Assembly (NCBI RefSeq): GCF_003043455.1
Contig: NZ_PZGG01000003.1
Location: forward strand, 1-64,000
Origin: Staphylococcus simulans
Lineage (GTDB): Bacteria; Bacillota; Bacilli; Staphylococcales; Staphylococcaceae
Length of the DNA: 64,000 bases
Reading direction: 5' to 3'
Shown here: positions 46,461 to 59,279 of the stretch, one piece after another
Numbering within the stretch: the stretch's first letter is position 1
Layout: each line of letters begins with the position of its first letter
Notes under the pieces: model-generated
Seen by the model: the letters and a program-made list of their open reading frames with translations, nothing else
The model's database searches: none
Told to the model about the DNA's origin: nothing
Made by a program: the position numbers and the translations under genes

Positions 46461-47468
46461 ATGGCAGTTAAAGTAGCAATTAATGGTTTTGGTAGAATCG
46501 GTCGTTTAGCATTCAGAAGAATTCAAGATGTTGAAGGTATCGATGTAGTAGCAGTAAACGACTTAACAGATGATGAAATGTTAGCACACTTATTAAAATA
46601 CGATACAATGCAAGGACGTTTCACTGAAGAAGTTGAAGTTGTAGATGGCGGATTCCGCGTGAATGGTAAAGAAGTTAAATCATTCGAAGAACCAGATGCA
46701 AGCAAATTACCTTGGAAAGATTTAGACATTGATGTCGTATTAGAATGTACTGGTTTCTACACTAGCGACGAAAAAGCACAAGCTCACATTGATGCAGGTG
46801 CTAAAAAAGTATTAATCTCTGCACCAGCAACTGGTGACGTTAAAACAATCGTTTATAACGTAAACCAAGATACTTTAGACAGCTCTGACGTAATCGTTTC
46901 AGGTGCTTCTTGTACTACAAACTCACTTGCTCCAGTAGCAAAAGTTTTAAATGACAGCTTCGGTTTAGTAGAAGGTTTCATGACTACTATCCACGCTTAC
47001 ACTGGTGACCAAAATACTCAAGACGGTCCACACAGAAAAGGCGACAAACGTCGTGCACGTGCAGCAGCTGAAAACATCGTTCCTAACTCAACTGGTGCTG
47101 CTAAAGCAATCGGTAAAGTAATTCCTGAAATCGACGGAAAATTAGACGGTGGCGCTCAACGTGTTCCTGTAGCAACTGGTTCATTAACTGAATTAACAGT
47201 TGTATTAGATAAAGACGTAACAATCGAAGAAGTAAACGAAGCAATGAAAGCAGCTTCTAACGAATCATTCGGTTACAACGAAGACGAAATCGTATCTTCT
47301 GACGTAGTTGGTATGACATTCGGTTCATTATTCGATGCAACTCAAACTCGTGTTATGACTGTATCTGGTCGTCAATTAGTTAAAGTTGCAGCTTGGTATG
47401 ACAACGAAATGTCTTACACTGCACAATTAGTACGTACTTTAGAATACCTTATCAAAGACGTAAAATAA
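46461..47468 (+). CDS. gapA: Glyceraldehyde-3-phosphate dehydrogenase (glycolytic)
   Basis: NAD-dependent enzyme of 335 residues making 1,3-bisphosphoglycerate. NAD fold [13 protein letters not shown] near 9-21; active-site SGASCTTNS with catalytic Cys151. Linked to gapR and to pgk, so it is the glycolytic form, not the gluconeogenic gapB. Very strong AAAGGAGG site, and codon use is biased as expected for a highly expressed gene. A terminator separates it from pgk. Confidence 0.97.
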   Translation: MAVKVAINGFGRIGRLAFRRIQDVEGIDVVAVNDLTDDEMLAHLLKYDTMQGRFTEEVEVVDGGFRVNGKEVKSFEEPDASKLPWKDLDIDVVLECTGFYTSDEKAQAHIDAGAKKVLISAPATGDVKTIVYNVNQDTLDSSDVIVSGASCTTNSLAPVAKVLNDSFGLVEGFMTTIHAYTGDQNTQDGPHRKGDKRRARAAAENIVPNSTGAAKAIGKVIPEIDGKLDGGAQRVPVATGSLTELTVVLDKDVTIEEVNEAMKAASNESFGYNEDEIVSSDVVGMTFGSLFDATQTRVMTVSGRQLVKVAAWYDNEMSYTAQLVRTLEYLIKDVK

Positions 47469-47544
47469 TTTATTAACAATATTAATAAGGTCTGAATTTA
47501 ACAAGCGGTAATGTGTTGTTGAAATTCGATGACCAGCTTATGAG

Positions 47545-47580
47545 TAAGCGGGGAGGCACATACGCTTCTCCGCTTATTTT
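47545..47580 (+). terminator. Terminator after gapA
   Basis: TAAGCGGGGAG (from 47544) pairs with TTCTCCGCTTA (to 47576) with a wobble, then TTTTC. Some read-through into pgk is possible. Confidence 0.75.
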
Positions 47581-47734
47581 CATTAAGTACATGGTTATTA
47601 GAGTAGATATTTTCAGAAACGTGAAAAATTTCATTTGATTCTGTATTTATATCTGCATTATTTCTGCCCATATGCTAACCTCAAATTACAGACATTTTAT
47701 AAATTCGCGCTTTTATTCAAAGGAGGAAGTTTTG

Positions 47735-48925
47735 ATGGCAAAAAAACATGTATCTGATTTAGATTTAAAAGGAAAAGTCGTATTAGAACGTGCAGACTTC
47801 AACGTACCATTAAAAGATGGAGAAATTACAAACGATAACCGTATCGTTCAAGCTTTACCAACAATTGAGTATATCCTTGATCAAGGTGGAAAATTAGTTT
47901 TATTCTCTCACTTAGGTAAAGTCAAAGAAGAAAGCGATAAAGAAAAATTAACATTAAAACCTGTAGCTGTTCGTTTAAGCGAAAAATTAGGTAAAGATGT
48001 TAAATTCGTACCGCAAACACGTGGTAAAGAATTAGAAGATGCAGTTGCTGCATTAAAAGAAGGCGAAGTACTTCTAGTTGAAAATACTCGTTTTGAAGAC
48101 TTAGACGGTAAAAAAGAATCTAAAAATGATCCGGAATTAGGTAAATACTGGGCATCTTTAGGTGATGTATTCGTTAACGATGCATTCGGTACAGCTCACC
48201 GTTCACACGCTTCAAACGTAGGTATTGCATCTAACTTAGAAAGTGCAGCTGGAGATTTAATGGAAAAAGAAATCAAATTTATTGGTGGTGTTGTAAACAA
48301 CCCTGATAAACCAGTTGTAGCAATTTTAGGTGGAGCAAAAGTTTCAGATAAAATCGGTGTAATCGAAAACTTATTAAATGTTGCTGATAAAGTCTTAATC
48401 GGTGGCGGTATGGCTTATACTTTCCTTAAAGCACAAGGTTATGAAATCGGTAAATCTTTATTAGAAGCTGACAAAGTAGACTTTGCTAAAGATTTATTAG
48501 AACGTGCTGGAAATAAAATCGTTTTACCAGTTGATGGTAAAGTAGCAAGAGAATTCTCAAACGATGCACAAATCACAGTTGTAGATATCGATCAAATTCC
48601 TGAAGATCAAGAAGCATTAGATATCGGACCAAAAACTGTTGAATTATTCAAAAAAGAATTAGAAGGTGCGCATACAGTAGTATGGAACGGACCTATGGGT
48701 GTATTCGAATTTGAAAACTTCGCACAAGGTACTATCGGTGTTTGTGAAGCAATTGCTGAATTAAAAGATGCAACTACAATTATCGGCGGCGGTGACTCAG
48801 CTGCAGCAGCAATGATGCTTGGATTCGAAGATGATTTCACTCACATTTCAACTGGCGGCGGTGCATCATTAGAATATCTAGAGGGTAAAGAATTACCTGG
48901 TATTGCATCAATTAGCGACAAATAA
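47735..48925 (+). CDS. pgk: Phosphoglycerate kinase
   Basis: Makes ATP from 1,3-bisphosphoglycerate in the cytoplasm; 396 residues. N-terminal substrate site [11 protein letters not shown] near 20-30, hinge and nucleotide site with [12 protein letters not shown] near 194-205, NGPMGVFE near 332-339 and GGGDSAAA near 365-372. ATG at 47735 with AAAGGAGG; an upstream in-frame ATG at 47672 is rejected. Leads pgk-tpiA-gpmI. Confidence 0.97.
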   Translation: MAKKHVSDLDLKGKVVLERADFNVPLKDGEITNDNRIVQALPTIEYILDQGGKLVLFSHLGKVKEESDKEKLTLKPVAVRLSEKLGKDVKFVPQTRGKELEDAVAALKEGEVLLVENTRFEDLDGKKESKNDPELGKYWASLGDVFVNDAFGTAHRSHASNVGIASNLESAAGDLMEKEIKFIGGVVNNPDKPVVAILGGAKVSDKIGVIENLLNVADKVLIGGGMAYTFLKAQGYEIGKSLLEADKVDFAKDLLERAGNKIVLPVDGKVAREFSNDAQITVVDIDQIPEDQEALDIGPKTVELFKKELEGAHTVVWNGPMGVFEFENFAQGTIGVCEAIAELKDATTIIGGGDSAAAAMMLGFEDDFTHISTGGGASLEYLEGKELPGIASISDK

Positions 48926-48943
48926 GTTGTAACTTATTAATAA

Positions 48944-49726
<783 letters not shown>

Positions 49727-49727
49727 T

Positions 49728-51245
49728 ATGGCGAAACAACCTACAGCATTAATCATCCTTGATGGTTTTGCAAATAGAGAAGATGTACACGGAAACGCAG
49801 TCAAACAAGCGCATAAACCTAATTTTGACCGTTATTATGCAAAATATCCTACAACTCAAATCGAAGCAAGTGGTCTTGAAGTAGGTCTTCCTGCAGGTCA
49901 AATGGGTAACTCAGAAGTAGGTCATATGAATATTGGTGCAGGCCGAATTGTTTATCAAAGTTTAACACGCATTAACAAATCAATTGAAGACGGTGACTTC
50001 TTTGAAAATGAAGTGCTTAACGAAGCAATTGAGCATGTTAAAGCAAACAACTCTGCATTACATGTATTTGGTTTACTGTCTGACGGTGGTGTACACAGTC
50101 ATTACACACATTTATTTGCAATCTTAAAATTAGCTAAACAACAAGGGCTTGATAAAGTCTATGTACATGGTTTCTTAGACGGCCGTGACGTAGATCAAAA
50201 ATCAGCATTAAAATATGTGAAAGAAACTGAAGAACAATTCAAAGAAATTGGCATCGGTCAATTTGCATCAATTTCTGGTCGTTATTATGCAATGGACCGT
50301 GACAAACGTTGGGAACGTGAAGAAAAAGCATATAACGCAATTCGTGATATCAATACACCTGAGTATGCGACAGCAGAAGAAGGTATTGAAGCAAACTATG
50401 CGAATGATTTAACAGACGAATTCGTAGTGCCATTCTCAATCAAAGAACAAAATGAAGGCGTTCAAGATGGAGATTCAGTTGTATTCTTCAACTTCCGTCC
50501 TGACAGAGCAGGCCAACTTTCTGAAATCTTCACAAACAAAGATTTCAAAGGCTTCGAAGTGAACCAACCTAAAGATTTATTCTTTGCGACTTTCACAAAA
50601 TACAACGATCAAGTTGACGGTCGTGTTGTATTTGAAAAAGTAGATTTAAAACAAACAATCGGTGAAGTTGCTGAAGCAAACAACTTAACACAATTAAGAA
50701 TTGCTGAAACTGAAAAATATCCTCATGTTACTTACTTCATGAGTGGTGGACGCAATGAAGAATTCGAAGGAGAACGTCGTATTTTAATCGATTCTCCAAA
50801 AGTTGCAACGTATGACTTAAAACCTGAAATGAGTGCGTATGAAGTCAAAGATGCTTTATTAGGTGAGTTAGATAAAGGTGACTTAGACTTAATTATCTTA
50901 AACTTTGCGAACCCAGATATGGTTGGACACAGTGGTATGTTAGAACCTACTGTAAAAGCAATTGAAGCAGTAGATGAATGTCTTGGTGAAGTAGTCGACA
51001 AAATCTTAGAAATGGGCGGCCATGCGATTATTACAGCTGATCATGGTAACTCAGACCAAGTTTTAACAGACGATGATCAACCAATGACAACACACACAAC
51101 TAACCCAGTTCCAGTTATCGTTACTAAAGAAGGCGTGACATTACGTGAAACTGGTAAATTAGGAGACTTAGCTCCGACATTACTTGATTTACTTGATGTT
51201 AAACAACCTGAAGAAATGACTGGTGAGTCATTAATTAAACATTAA
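49728..51245 (+). CDS. gpmI: Phosphoglycerate mutase, cofactor-independent
   Basis: Manganese-dependent mutase of 505 residues (alkaline-phosphatase fold) converting 3- to 2-phosphoglycerate. Metal ligand motif LIILDGF near 8-14, phosphoserine site [15 protein letters not shown] near 60-74, NFRPDRA near 254-260 and TADHGNSDQ near 441-449. ATG at 49728 directly after the tpiA stop, with GAAGGTG inside tpiA; coupled translation likely. Confidence 0.97.
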   Translation: MAKQPTALIILDGFANREDVHGNAVKQAHKPNFDRYYAKYPTTQIEASGLEVGLPAGQMGNSEVGHMNIGAGRIVYQSLTRINKSIEDGDFFENEVLNEAIEHVKANNSALHVFGLLSDGGVHSHYTHLFAILKLAKQQGLDKVYVHGFLDGRDVDQKSALKYVKETEEQFKEIGIGQFASISGRYYAMDRDKRWEREEKAYNAIRDINTPEYATAEEGIEANYANDLTDEFVVPFSIKEQNEGVQDGDSVVFFNFRPDRAGQLSEIFTNKDFKGFEVNQPKDLFFATFTKYNDQVDGRVVFEKVDLKQTIGEVAEANNLTQLRIAETEKYPHVTYFMSGGRNEEFEGERRILIDSPKVATYDLKPEMSAYEVKDALLGELDKGDLDLIILNFANPDMVGHSGMLEPTVKAIEAVDECLGEVVDKILEMGGHAIITADHGNSDQVLTDDDQPMTTHTTNPVPVIVTKEGVTLRETGKLGDLAPTLLDLLDVKQPEEMTGESLIKH

Positions 51246-51269
51246 TTGTTCACAATCAATATCGTTTAA

Positions 51270-52643
<1,374 letters not shown>

Positions 52644-52699
52644 GATAAGCTTTACTGATATTGAGTTCACGCAAAATTTAATCAGTAACTTTATTAGAG

Positions 52700-52740
52700 A
52701 AACTGTTAAGGTCTCATCAACCTTAGCAGTTTCTTTTTTA
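52700..52740 (+). terminator. Terminator after eno
   Basis: AAACTGTTAAGGT pairs with ACCTTAGCAGTTT (one wobble) around a seven-base loop, followed by CTTTTTT. Confidence 0.88.
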
Positions 52741-52834
52741 GTTTCTAATGCATACACTCCCGCTCATGTTTAATAACTGATATAATGAAAAACAATGGAA
52801 GTATTCTAAAGGCATGAAGGAGTTTGAAAAAATC

Positions 52835-53302
52835 ATGGATACTGAAAACAATAAAGTCATGCGTGCAAAAAAATCAGGTAGATTTATAGCGTATGCTTCA
52901 CTCTTTTTAGCAATGATGTACGGCACTTACATTTTTGTAGTGTTAGATAAAAGTGTAATTACAGACTTATTGACTTCTCATCAAATTGACGCAACGAAAA
53001 ACGCAGTTGGGAATTTCTTGAATAGTTATCGTTTAACAGGAATTATGTATTTATTAGCTTACTTGTGTGGGCTAATCGCAATTTGGAACCAACACCCTTA
53101 TTTATGGTGGTTCTTATTTGCGGTTTATATCTCACAAACATTCTTTACAGCGGTGAATGCAGGTCCTATCTTACAAAGTATCGTCCATGTAAAATCATTC
53201 TATATGACATTACCATTATGGATTACACTTGCAGGATCATTAATTTTAGCATTGTATATGCTGATAATTTCAATCAAACGAAAAAGTACTTTCAATCGTT
53301 AG
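52835..53302 (+). CDS. Four-helix membrane protein of unknown function
   Basis: Protein of 155 residues with four likely membrane helices (about 18-36, 64-84, 90-110 and 124-146) and a basic C-terminus. No known motif. The ATG at 52835 (MDTENNKV) has AAGGAG 12 bases upstream; the earlier in-frame ATG at 52814 overlaps that site and has none of its own. It stands between eno and secG with its own gap on both sides. Confidence 0.6.
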   Translation: MDTENNKVMRAKKSGRFIAYASLFLAMMYGTYIFVVLDKSVITDLLTSHQIDATKNAVGNFLNSYRLTGIMYLLAYLCGLIAIWNQHPYLWWFLFAVYISQTFFTAVNAGPILQSIVHVKSFYMTLPLWITLAGSLILALYMLIISIKRKSTFNR

Positions 53303-53328
53303 AGCCATCAGTGTGTTATGAATTGAAT

Positions 53329-53358
53329 TTGATAAATAGACACCTAACGTGTTATAAT
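53329..53358 (+). promoter_or_regulatory. Promoter of secG
   Basis: TTGATA (53329-53334) and TATAAT (53353-53358), 18-base spacing, with TG at 53350-53351 forming an extended -10. Confidence 0.65.
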
Positions 53359-53390
53359 TGCTAGGTATATTATGAATGGAGGAGTAAAGC

Positions 53391-53627
53391 ATGCACATTT
53401 TGTTGACAGTTTTATTAGTTATAGACTGTATCGCATTAATCACAGTTGTGTTACTCCAAGAAAGCAAAAGCAATGGACTTTCAGGAGCCATCAGCGGGGG
53501 CGCTGAACAGCTCTTTGGTGGAAAACAGAAACAACGCGGGGTAGATTTATTCTTAAACCGTGTCACAATTGTCTTATCTATTGTGTTTTTCGTTTTAATG
53601 CTCGCAATTACTTATCTCAATATGTAA
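53391..53627 (+). CDS. secG: Preprotein translocase subunit SecG
   Basis: Membrane protein of 78 residues with two helices (about 3-22 and 55-75) and the family loop [24 protein letters not shown] near 21-44. It joins SecYE and aids SecA-driven export. ATG with GGAGGAG. A short terminator follows, then est. Confidence 0.94.
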   Translation: MHILLTVLLVIDCIALITVVLLQESKSNGLSGAISGGAEQLFGGKQKQRGVDLFLNRVTIVLSIVFFVLMLAITYLNM

Positions 53628-53631
53628 ATGT

Positions 53632-53663
53632 AAGGTCCGACAATGTTAAAGTCGGGCTTTTTT
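53632..53663 (+). terminator. Terminator after secG
   Basis: GTCCGAC/GTCGGGC stem with a nine-base loop, then six T. Partial read-through into est-rnr is likely as no other promoter is clear. Confidence 0.7.
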
Positions 53664-53720
53664 CATTATAATGGTAATTGTGTATTGTATTTTTAGAAAG
53701 AGATGAAGGGATTGAACGAC

Positions 53721-54461
53721 ATGCAGATTAAATTGCCTAAACCGTTCTTCTTTGAAGAAGGCAATAGAGCAGTATTATTATTACATGGATTTACAGGGAA
53801 TTCATCAGACGTGCGCCAATTAGGCCGTTTCTTACAAAAGAAAGGCTATACTTCTTATGCGCCGCAATATGAGGGACATGCAGCGCCACCGGAAGAGATT
53901 TTACAATCTAGTCCGCATGTTTGGTTTAAAGACGCTTTAGACGGTTATGATTTCTTAAAATCTAAAGGTTATGATGAAATCGCAGTAGCCGGCTTATCAT
54001 TAGGCGGAGATTTTGCTTTGAAATTAAGCTTAAATAGAGATGTAGAGGGTATTGTAACCATGTGTGCGCCTATGTTTATTAAGACAGAAGGCTCAATGTA
54101 CGAAGGTGTCTTAGAGTATGCACGCAACTTTAAGAAATACCAAGGGAAAGATCAAGAGACAATTGATCGAGAAATGGAAGCTTTCCAACCTACAGGTACA
54201 TTAAAAGAATTACAGCAAACAATTCAAAATGTCAGAGATCATGTGGATGAAGTCATGGATCCGTTATTAGTGATTCAAGCTGAAAAAGATGACATGATTA
54301 ATACTGATTCCGCAAATGTGATTTATGAAGAGGCATCTTCTGACGAAAAAGATATTAAATGGTATGCCAATTCAGGGCATGTTATTACAATTGATAAAGA
54401 AAAAGAACAAGTCTTTGAAGATATTTACGAATTCTTAGAAGGACTTGATTGGTCTGAATAA
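53721..54461 (+). CDS. est: Carboxylesterase Est
   Basis: Alpha/beta hydrolase of 246 residues. Oxyanion segment [11 protein letters not shown] at 20-30, nucleophile elbow GLSLGG with Ser93, and the catalytic histidine in NSGHVITID near 223-231. It splits short-chain esters; natural substrate unknown. ATG at 53721 (MQIKLPKP) matches the family N-terminus and has AAGGG ten bases upstream; the in-frame ATG at 53703 overlaps that site. rnr follows after 45 bases, as in other staphylococci. Confidence 0.92.
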   Translation: MQIKLPKPFFFEEGNRAVLLLHGFTGNSSDVRQLGRFLQKKGYTSYAPQYEGHAAPPEEILQSSPHVWFKDALDGYDFLKSKGYDEIAVAGLSLGGDFALKLSLNRDVEGIVTMCAPMFIKTEGSMYEGVLEYARNFKKYQGKDQETIDREMEAFQPTGTLKELQQTIQNVRDHVDEVMDPLLVIQAEKDDMINTDSANVIYEEASSDEKDIKWYANSGHVITIDKEKEQVFEDIYEFLEGLDWSE

Positions 54462-54506
54462 GACGAAACAAAAATATGATAAATAAGAAAGAAAGGAGGG
54501 GGCATC

Positions 54507-56870
54507 ATGGATTTAAAACAATCTGTCACAGAAATTATAAAACAACCTGATTATGAACCTATGTCAGTTTCAGATTTCCAAGATCGTTTAGGTTTAGATA
54601 ATGCCGACTCATTTAGAGATTTAATAAAGGTGTTAGTTGAACTGGAACAATCAGGTTTAGTTGAACGAACAAAAACAGACCGCTACAAAAGAAAGGGTAG
54701 TCAAAAAAATATGAAAGATAATTTAGTAAAAGGAACGTTAAGCCAAAACAAAAAAGGGTTTGCCTTCCTTAGACCTGAAGACGAAGATATGGAAGATATT
54801 TTCATTCCACCGACTAAAATCAACCGTGCAATGGATGGCGATACTGTTATTGTAGAAGTGCAGCCCTCACGCGGAGATTTCAAAGGTAAAGTCGAAGGTG
54901 AAGTTAAATCTATTGAAAAGCACTCAATCACACAAGTGGTAGGAACTTATACAGAAGGTCGTCACTTCGGATTTGTGATTCCTGATGATAAACGCATCAT
55001 GCAGGATATCTTTATTCCGAAAGGCCAAAGTTTAGGCGCTGTAGAAGGCCACAAAGTGTTAGTTCAAATTTCTAAATATGCTGAAGGCAATGATAATCCT
55101 GAAGGTCATGTGTCTGCGATTTTAGGACATAAAAATGATCCAGGTGTAGATATTCTATCTATCATTTACCAACATGGTATTGAAATCGAGTTCCCTGATG
55201 AAGTCTTAAAAGAAGCGGAAGCTGTACCAGAGTATATTGAACCGTCAGAATTAGAAGGACGTAAAGATTTACGTGATGAATTGACGATTACGATTGATGG
55301 TGCGGACGCAAAAGACTTAGACGATGCGATCGCGCTTAAAAAGTTGAAGAACGGTAACACGCAATTAACAGTCAGCATTGCGGATGTCAGCCATTATGTG
55401 AAAGAAGATTCAGCATTAGATAAAGAAGCGTATGATCGCGGTACAAGTGTTTACTTAGTAGACCGCGTAATACCAATGATTCCACACCGTTTAAGTAACG
55501 GTATTTGTTCATTGAATCCTAATGTTGATCGTTTAACTTTAAGCTGTCGTATGGAAATTAATTCAGATGGTAAAGTTGTTAAACATGAAATCTTTGATAG
55601 TGTGATTCAATCTGACCACCGTATGACGTATGATGAAGTCAACCAAATCATCACTGAACATGATGAAAGTGTGCGTGCGCAATACCCAGATGTGACACCA
55701 ATGTTAGACTTAGCAAAAGAATTAAGTGAAACATTAATTCAAATGCGTAAACGTCGTGGTGAAATCGACTTCGACATTGATGAAGCACAAGTCATCGTCA
55801 ATGAAGAAGGTATTCCAGTAGACGTGAAGATGCGTGAACGTGGTGAAGGTGAACGTTTAATTGAATCATTTATGTTAGCAGCGAACGAAACGGTTGCTGA
55901 ACACTTCAATAAAATGGAAGTACCATTTATCTATCGTGTTCACGAACAACCAAAATCAGATCGTTTAACACAATTCTTCGAGTTTATTACGAATTTCGGT
56001 ATTCTAGTCAGAGGTACAGGAGAAGATGTATCTCCAAGTACACTTCAAGAAATTCACGAGAAGGTAAAAGGTCTGCCAGAACAAACAGTTGTATCTACAA
56101 TGATGTTACGCTCAATGCAACAGGCACGTTATGAAGATGTGAACTTAGGCCACTTCGGTCTATCTGCAGATTATTATACGCACTTCACATCACCAATTCG
56201 TCGTTATCCTGACTTAGTGGTACATCGTTTAATCCGTAAGTACTTGATTGAAGATTCAATGAGCGGTAAAGAACTTCGTAAATGGGAAGACAAATTGCCG
56301 GAAATTGCGGAACATACGTCTAACCGTGAACGTCGTGCCATTGAAGCAGAACGTGATACGGATGAACTTAAGAAAGCAGAATTCATGCTTCAACATATTG
56401 GCGAAGAGTTCGAAGGTATTGTCAGCTCAGTCGCGAACTTCGGTATGTTCGTAGAATTACCGAATACTGTTGAAGGTATGGTTCATGTATCAAGTATGAC
56501 AGACGATTATTACCAATTCGCTGAAGGTCAAATGGCTATGATTGGTGAACGTACAGGTAATGTTTTCCGTATCGGTGATACAGTGAAGATTAAAGTCGTC
56601 AATGTAGATGTTGATCAACGTATGATTGATTTCCAAATCGTAGGCATGCCAGAACCAAGACGCAGAAAATCAAATGAACGTCCTGCACGTGGCACAACGA
56701 TTCAAACGAAAACACGTGGTAAAAGCTTAGGCGGCGACAAGAAAAAAGGTAAGAAGAAACAACGTAAAGGTAAAAACCAACGTAACCGTGATAAGCAAAA
56801 CGACACAAACCACAAACCCTTTTACAAAAGTAAAAAGGTAAAACAAAAAGCACGTAAAAAGAAAAAATAA
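54507..56870 (+). CDS. rnr: Ribonuclease R
   Basis: Processive 3'-5' exoribonuclease of 787 residues able to degrade structured RNA. Order: N-terminal winged helix (about 1-65), cold-shock domains (about 70-225), RNB catalytic domain with DGADAKDLDDAIAL near 264-277, S1 domain (about 630-715) and a Lys/Arg-rich tail (about 724-787). ATG with AAAGGAGGGGG. RNase R acts with tmRNA-SmpB on non-stop mRNAs, and smpB is next. Confidence 0.96.
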   Translation: MDLKQSVTEIIKQPDYEPMSVSDFQDRLGLDNADSFRDLIKVLVELEQSGLVERTKTDRYKRKGSQKNMKDNLVKGTLSQNKKGFAFLRPEDEDMEDIFIPPTKINRAMDGDTVIVEVQPSRGDFKGKVEGEVKSIEKHSITQVVGTYTEGRHFGFVIPDDKRIMQDIFIPKGQSLGAVEGHKVLVQISKYAEGNDNPEGHVSAILGHKNDPGVDILSIIYQHGIEIEFPDEVLKEAEAVPEYIEPSELEGRKDLRDELTITIDGADAKDLDDAIALKKLKNGNTQLTVSIADVSHYVKEDSALDKEAYDRGTSVYLVDRVIPMIPHRLSNGICSLNPNVDRLTLSCRMEINSDGKVVKHEIFDSVIQSDHRMTYDEVNQIITEHDESVRAQYPDVTPMLDLAKELSETLIQMRKRRGEIDFDIDEAQVIVNEEGIPVDVKMRERGEGERLIESFMLAANETVAEHFNKMEVPFIYRVHEQPKSDRLTQFFEFITNFGILVRGTGEDVSPSTLQEIHEKVKGLPEQTVVSTMMLRSMQQARYEDVNLGHFGLSADYYTHFTSPIRRYPDLVVHRLIRKYLIEDSMSGKELRKWEDKLPEIAEHTSNRERRAIEAERDTDELKKAEFMLQHIGEEFEGIVSSVANFGMFVELPNTVEGMVHVSSMTDDYYQFAEGQMAMIGERTGNVFRIGDTVKIKVVNVDVDQRMIDFQIVGMPEPRRRKSNERPARGTTIQTKTRGKSLGGDKKKGKKKQRKGKNQRNRDKQNDTNHKPFYKSKKVKQKARKKKK

Positions 56871-56933
56871 GAGATAGTGAGTGGGGATACCGCTCATCTC
56901 TTTCTATAAAATTTTCAACAAGAGGTGAACACG

Positions 56934-57404
56934 ATGTCGAAGAAGAAGAAAAAGTCTCCTGGTACTTTAGCGGAGAATCGTAAAGCCAGACATGACTATA
57001 ATGTAGAAGATACGATTGAAGCGGGCATTGTGTTAAAAGGTACAGAGATTAAATCAATTCGTCGCGGCAGCGCAAACTTAAAAGATAGTTTCGCTCAAGT
57101 GAAAAACGGTGAAATTTACGTTCATAATATGCATATTGCGCCATATGAAGAAGCGAATCGATTCAATCACGATCCAGTGCGACCAAGAAAACTACTCTTA
57201 CACAAAAGAGAAATAGAAAAACTAGGCACACGTACAAGAGAAATCGGTTATTCGATTATCCCATTAAAACTGTATCTGAAACATGGTGTATGTAAGATGC
57301 TGATTGGTGTCGCAAGAGGTAAGAAGAAATATGACAAACGTCAAGACCTTAAAGACAAAGCAATTAAACGCGACATGCAGCGTGCAATGAAAGATCGTTA
57401 TTAA
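56934..57404 (+). CDS. smpB: SsrA-binding protein SmpB
   Basis: Protein of 156 residues that carries tmRNA to stalled ribosomes. Core [34 protein letters not shown]-like region (about 9-42) and C-terminal basic tail [20 protein letters not shown], which reads the empty mRNA channel. ATG at 56934 with AGAGGTGA; an in-frame GTG at 56925 lies within that site. ssrA follows 145 bases later. Confidence 0.96.
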   Translation: MSKKKKKSPGTLAENRKARHDYNVEDTIEAGIVLKGTEIKSIRRGSANLKDSFAQVKNGEIYVHNMHIAPYEEANRFNHDPVRPRKLLLHKREIEKLGTRTREIGYSIIPLKLYLKHGVCKMLIGVARGKKKYDKRQDLKDKAIKRDMQRAMKDRY

Positions 57405-57549
57405 GGGAAAGCAGGTTGTGCCTGCTTCCCACATTCTTAGTTTGTTTATAAAGCACTGACAAACAATTATATTGATTACTAAATGCATATTTGATATGAT
57501 AAAGAGTGCTATTGGATTCTAGTGAATAGAATCTATTTAATATTATTTC

Positions 57550-57907
57550 GGGGGCGTTTTGGATTCGACAGGGGTCCCCAGAGCTTATTAAGCGTGTCGG
57601 AGGGTTGTCTCCGTCATCAACACACACAGTTTATAATAACTGGCAAAACAAACAATAATTTAGCAGTAGCTGCCTAATCGCACTCTGCATCACCTAACAG
57701 CATCGCCTATGTGCTGTTAACGTGATTCAACTTTAGTAGGATACGCTAGGCACTGCTGTTCGAAGTCTGTCTAGAAGAGATTAATCGAACTAGCATGATG
57801 TTGGTTGTCTATTTCCTACCATCATGTGAAATCTGAATAATAGACTACACACGTAGAAAGATTTGTATCAGGATCCTTGGACGCGGGTTCAAATCCCGCC
57901 GCCTCCA
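57550..57907 (+). ncRNA. ssrA: Transfer-messenger RNA (tmRNA)
   Basis: Acceptor GGGGGCG (57550-57556) pairs with CGCCTCC (57900-57906), discriminator A at 57907; CCA is not encoded. The T-arm GGGTTCAAATCCC lies near the 3' end. The tag frame at 57642-57677 encodes GKTNNNLAVAA and stop. S. aureus tmRNA, as remembered, encodes GKSNNNFAVAA. Pseudoknot-forming repeats lie between. About 358 bases, next to its partner gene smpB. Confidence 0.96.
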
Positions 57908-57911
57908 TACA

Positions 57912-57947
57912 TAAGCCTTTAACCATTGCGGTTAGAGGCTTTTATTT
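57912..57947 (+). terminator. Terminator after ssrA
   Basis: AAGCCTTTAACC pairs with GGTTAGAGGCTT around ATTGC (two weak pairs), then TTTATTTTTT. Confidence 0.85.
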
Positions 57948-58049
57948 TTTAGAAATCTTTAAGAGGGTATACTTTGTTAGAAGATTAAAAAAGAATAAAC
58001 AGAATTAATTAGAATAATATAATTATAGTAAATATATTGGAGGGTTATA

Positions 58050-59045
58050 ATGCTTTTAGTTATCGTATTTTTGCTTCTATTCATTGCTATTTTGATTATT
58101 GAGCCAAGACTATATTTGAATATATATGTCTTATCATTATTAATTGTATTTGGGTTAATTAATACAGCAGACTTCTTTATACCCATAGTTAACAGTGAAG
58201 GCCATATCAATTTGTTTTACGTTATCTTATTAACTTTTATTTTTCCAATCATATTGTTACTTATATTTGCGCTAACATTATTTAACACACGCAAGATTGT
58301 TGCTAAGGAAGGCAAGCGGATAACGAATCTCTTAGTTTTTGTTTATGGCTTATTCTTATTTTTGGATTTTTTAATAATTAACTACCAACCGTACTTATTA
58401 TTTCATTATCGACATGGTATCATCGGCTTATATTTGAACTTTATATTTTGGTATTTCAACATTATTTTATTATCCCAAACGTTATACTCAATGTTGTTGA
58501 GTTTTGTATCAAATTATAAGAATCCAGACTATATTTTAATATTGGGTTCGGGGTTAATAGGTGATCGTGTTCCGCCATTACTACAATCTCGTTTAAATAA
58601 AGGGATAGAATTAAAAAATAAATTCCCGAAAGCAAAAATTATTGTGAGTGGAGGTCAGGGGCCAGATGAACTTGTCAGTGAATCAGAAGCGATGGGAAAG
58701 TATTTAATTGAACAAGGTATTAAGGAAACTGACATAATATTTGAAACAAAATCTACAACAACCTATGAAAATCTAGTTTTCTCTAAACAAAAGGTTCAAG
58801 ATAGACAGACAAAATCACCGTTCTTTACCATTGTTTCTAATAACTTTCATGTTTTAAGAGCAGCTTTTTTATCTAGAAAGGTTAAATTAAAAGCGACAGT
58901 CGCAGGTAGTTATACAGCTTCTTATTTTTATCCAAATGCTTTTATTCGTGAATTCATCGCTTGCCTTGTGATGTATAAAAAGTCTCATGCTATCATTTTA
59001 ATTTTGGCTACGTTAGGATTTATCTACTTTTTAGCGATTCAATAA
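58050..59045 (+). CDS. YdcF/ElyC-family membrane protein (DUF218)
   Basis: Protein of 331 residues. Five or so N-terminal helices (about 1-155) precede a DUF218 domain (about 165-310) with YILILGSGLIGDRVPPLLQSRL near 170-191, IIVSGGQGPDELVSESEAMGKYL near 204-226, ETKSTTTYENLVFS near 239-252 and VSNNFHVLRA near 264-273; one more helix ends the protein. E. coli ElyC of this family affects envelope assembly; the role here is unknown. ATG with TTGGAGGG. AT-rich codon use; first gene beyond ssrA. Confidence 0.82.
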   Translation: MLLVIVFLLLFIAILIIEPRLYLNIYVLSLLIVFGLINTADFFIPIVNSEGHINLFYVILLTFIFPIILLLIFALTLFNTRKIVAKEGKRITNLLVFVYGLFLFLDFLIINYQPYLLFHYRHGIIGLYLNFIFWYFNIILLSQTLYSMLLSFVSNYKNPDYILILGSGLIGDRVPPLLQSRLNKGIELKNKFPKAKIIVSGGQGPDELVSESEAMGKYLIEQGIKETDIIFETKSTTTYENLVFSKQKVQDRQTKSPFFTIVSNNFHVLRAAFLSRKVKLKATVAGSYTASYFYPNAFIREFIACLVMYKKSHAIILILATLGFIYFLAIQ

Positions 59046-59063
59046 TAATATTCAATTTTTACG

Positions 59064-59097
59064 AAGACTGGAGAGGGAATCCAGTCTTTTTTTAGTA
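59064..59097 (+). terminator. Terminator after the YdcF-like gene
   Basis: AAGACTGGA (59065-59073) pairs perfectly with TCCAGTCTT (59081-59089), followed by five more T. Confidence 0.88.
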
Positions 59098-59279
59098 GTC
59101 TGTTAATTAACATCAGCGAATTCGAACATAGAGAACAAGTAATTGTTTGTATAGATTAATTAATTTTTTAATAGTGTTTTTGGCTTTTGTAGATATAGTG
59201 CAGTATAAGTCCTTAAGATTTATGTTCGCACGGGAATATTATAGAATGTATTAATATGATTGAGAAAGGTGATATGAGT

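Noticed and set aside
47608-47622. CodY-like box upstream of pgk (TATTTTCAGAAACGT)
   Set aside because: Three mismatches in an AT-rich stretch and no clear relation to a promoter; too weak to report as a site.
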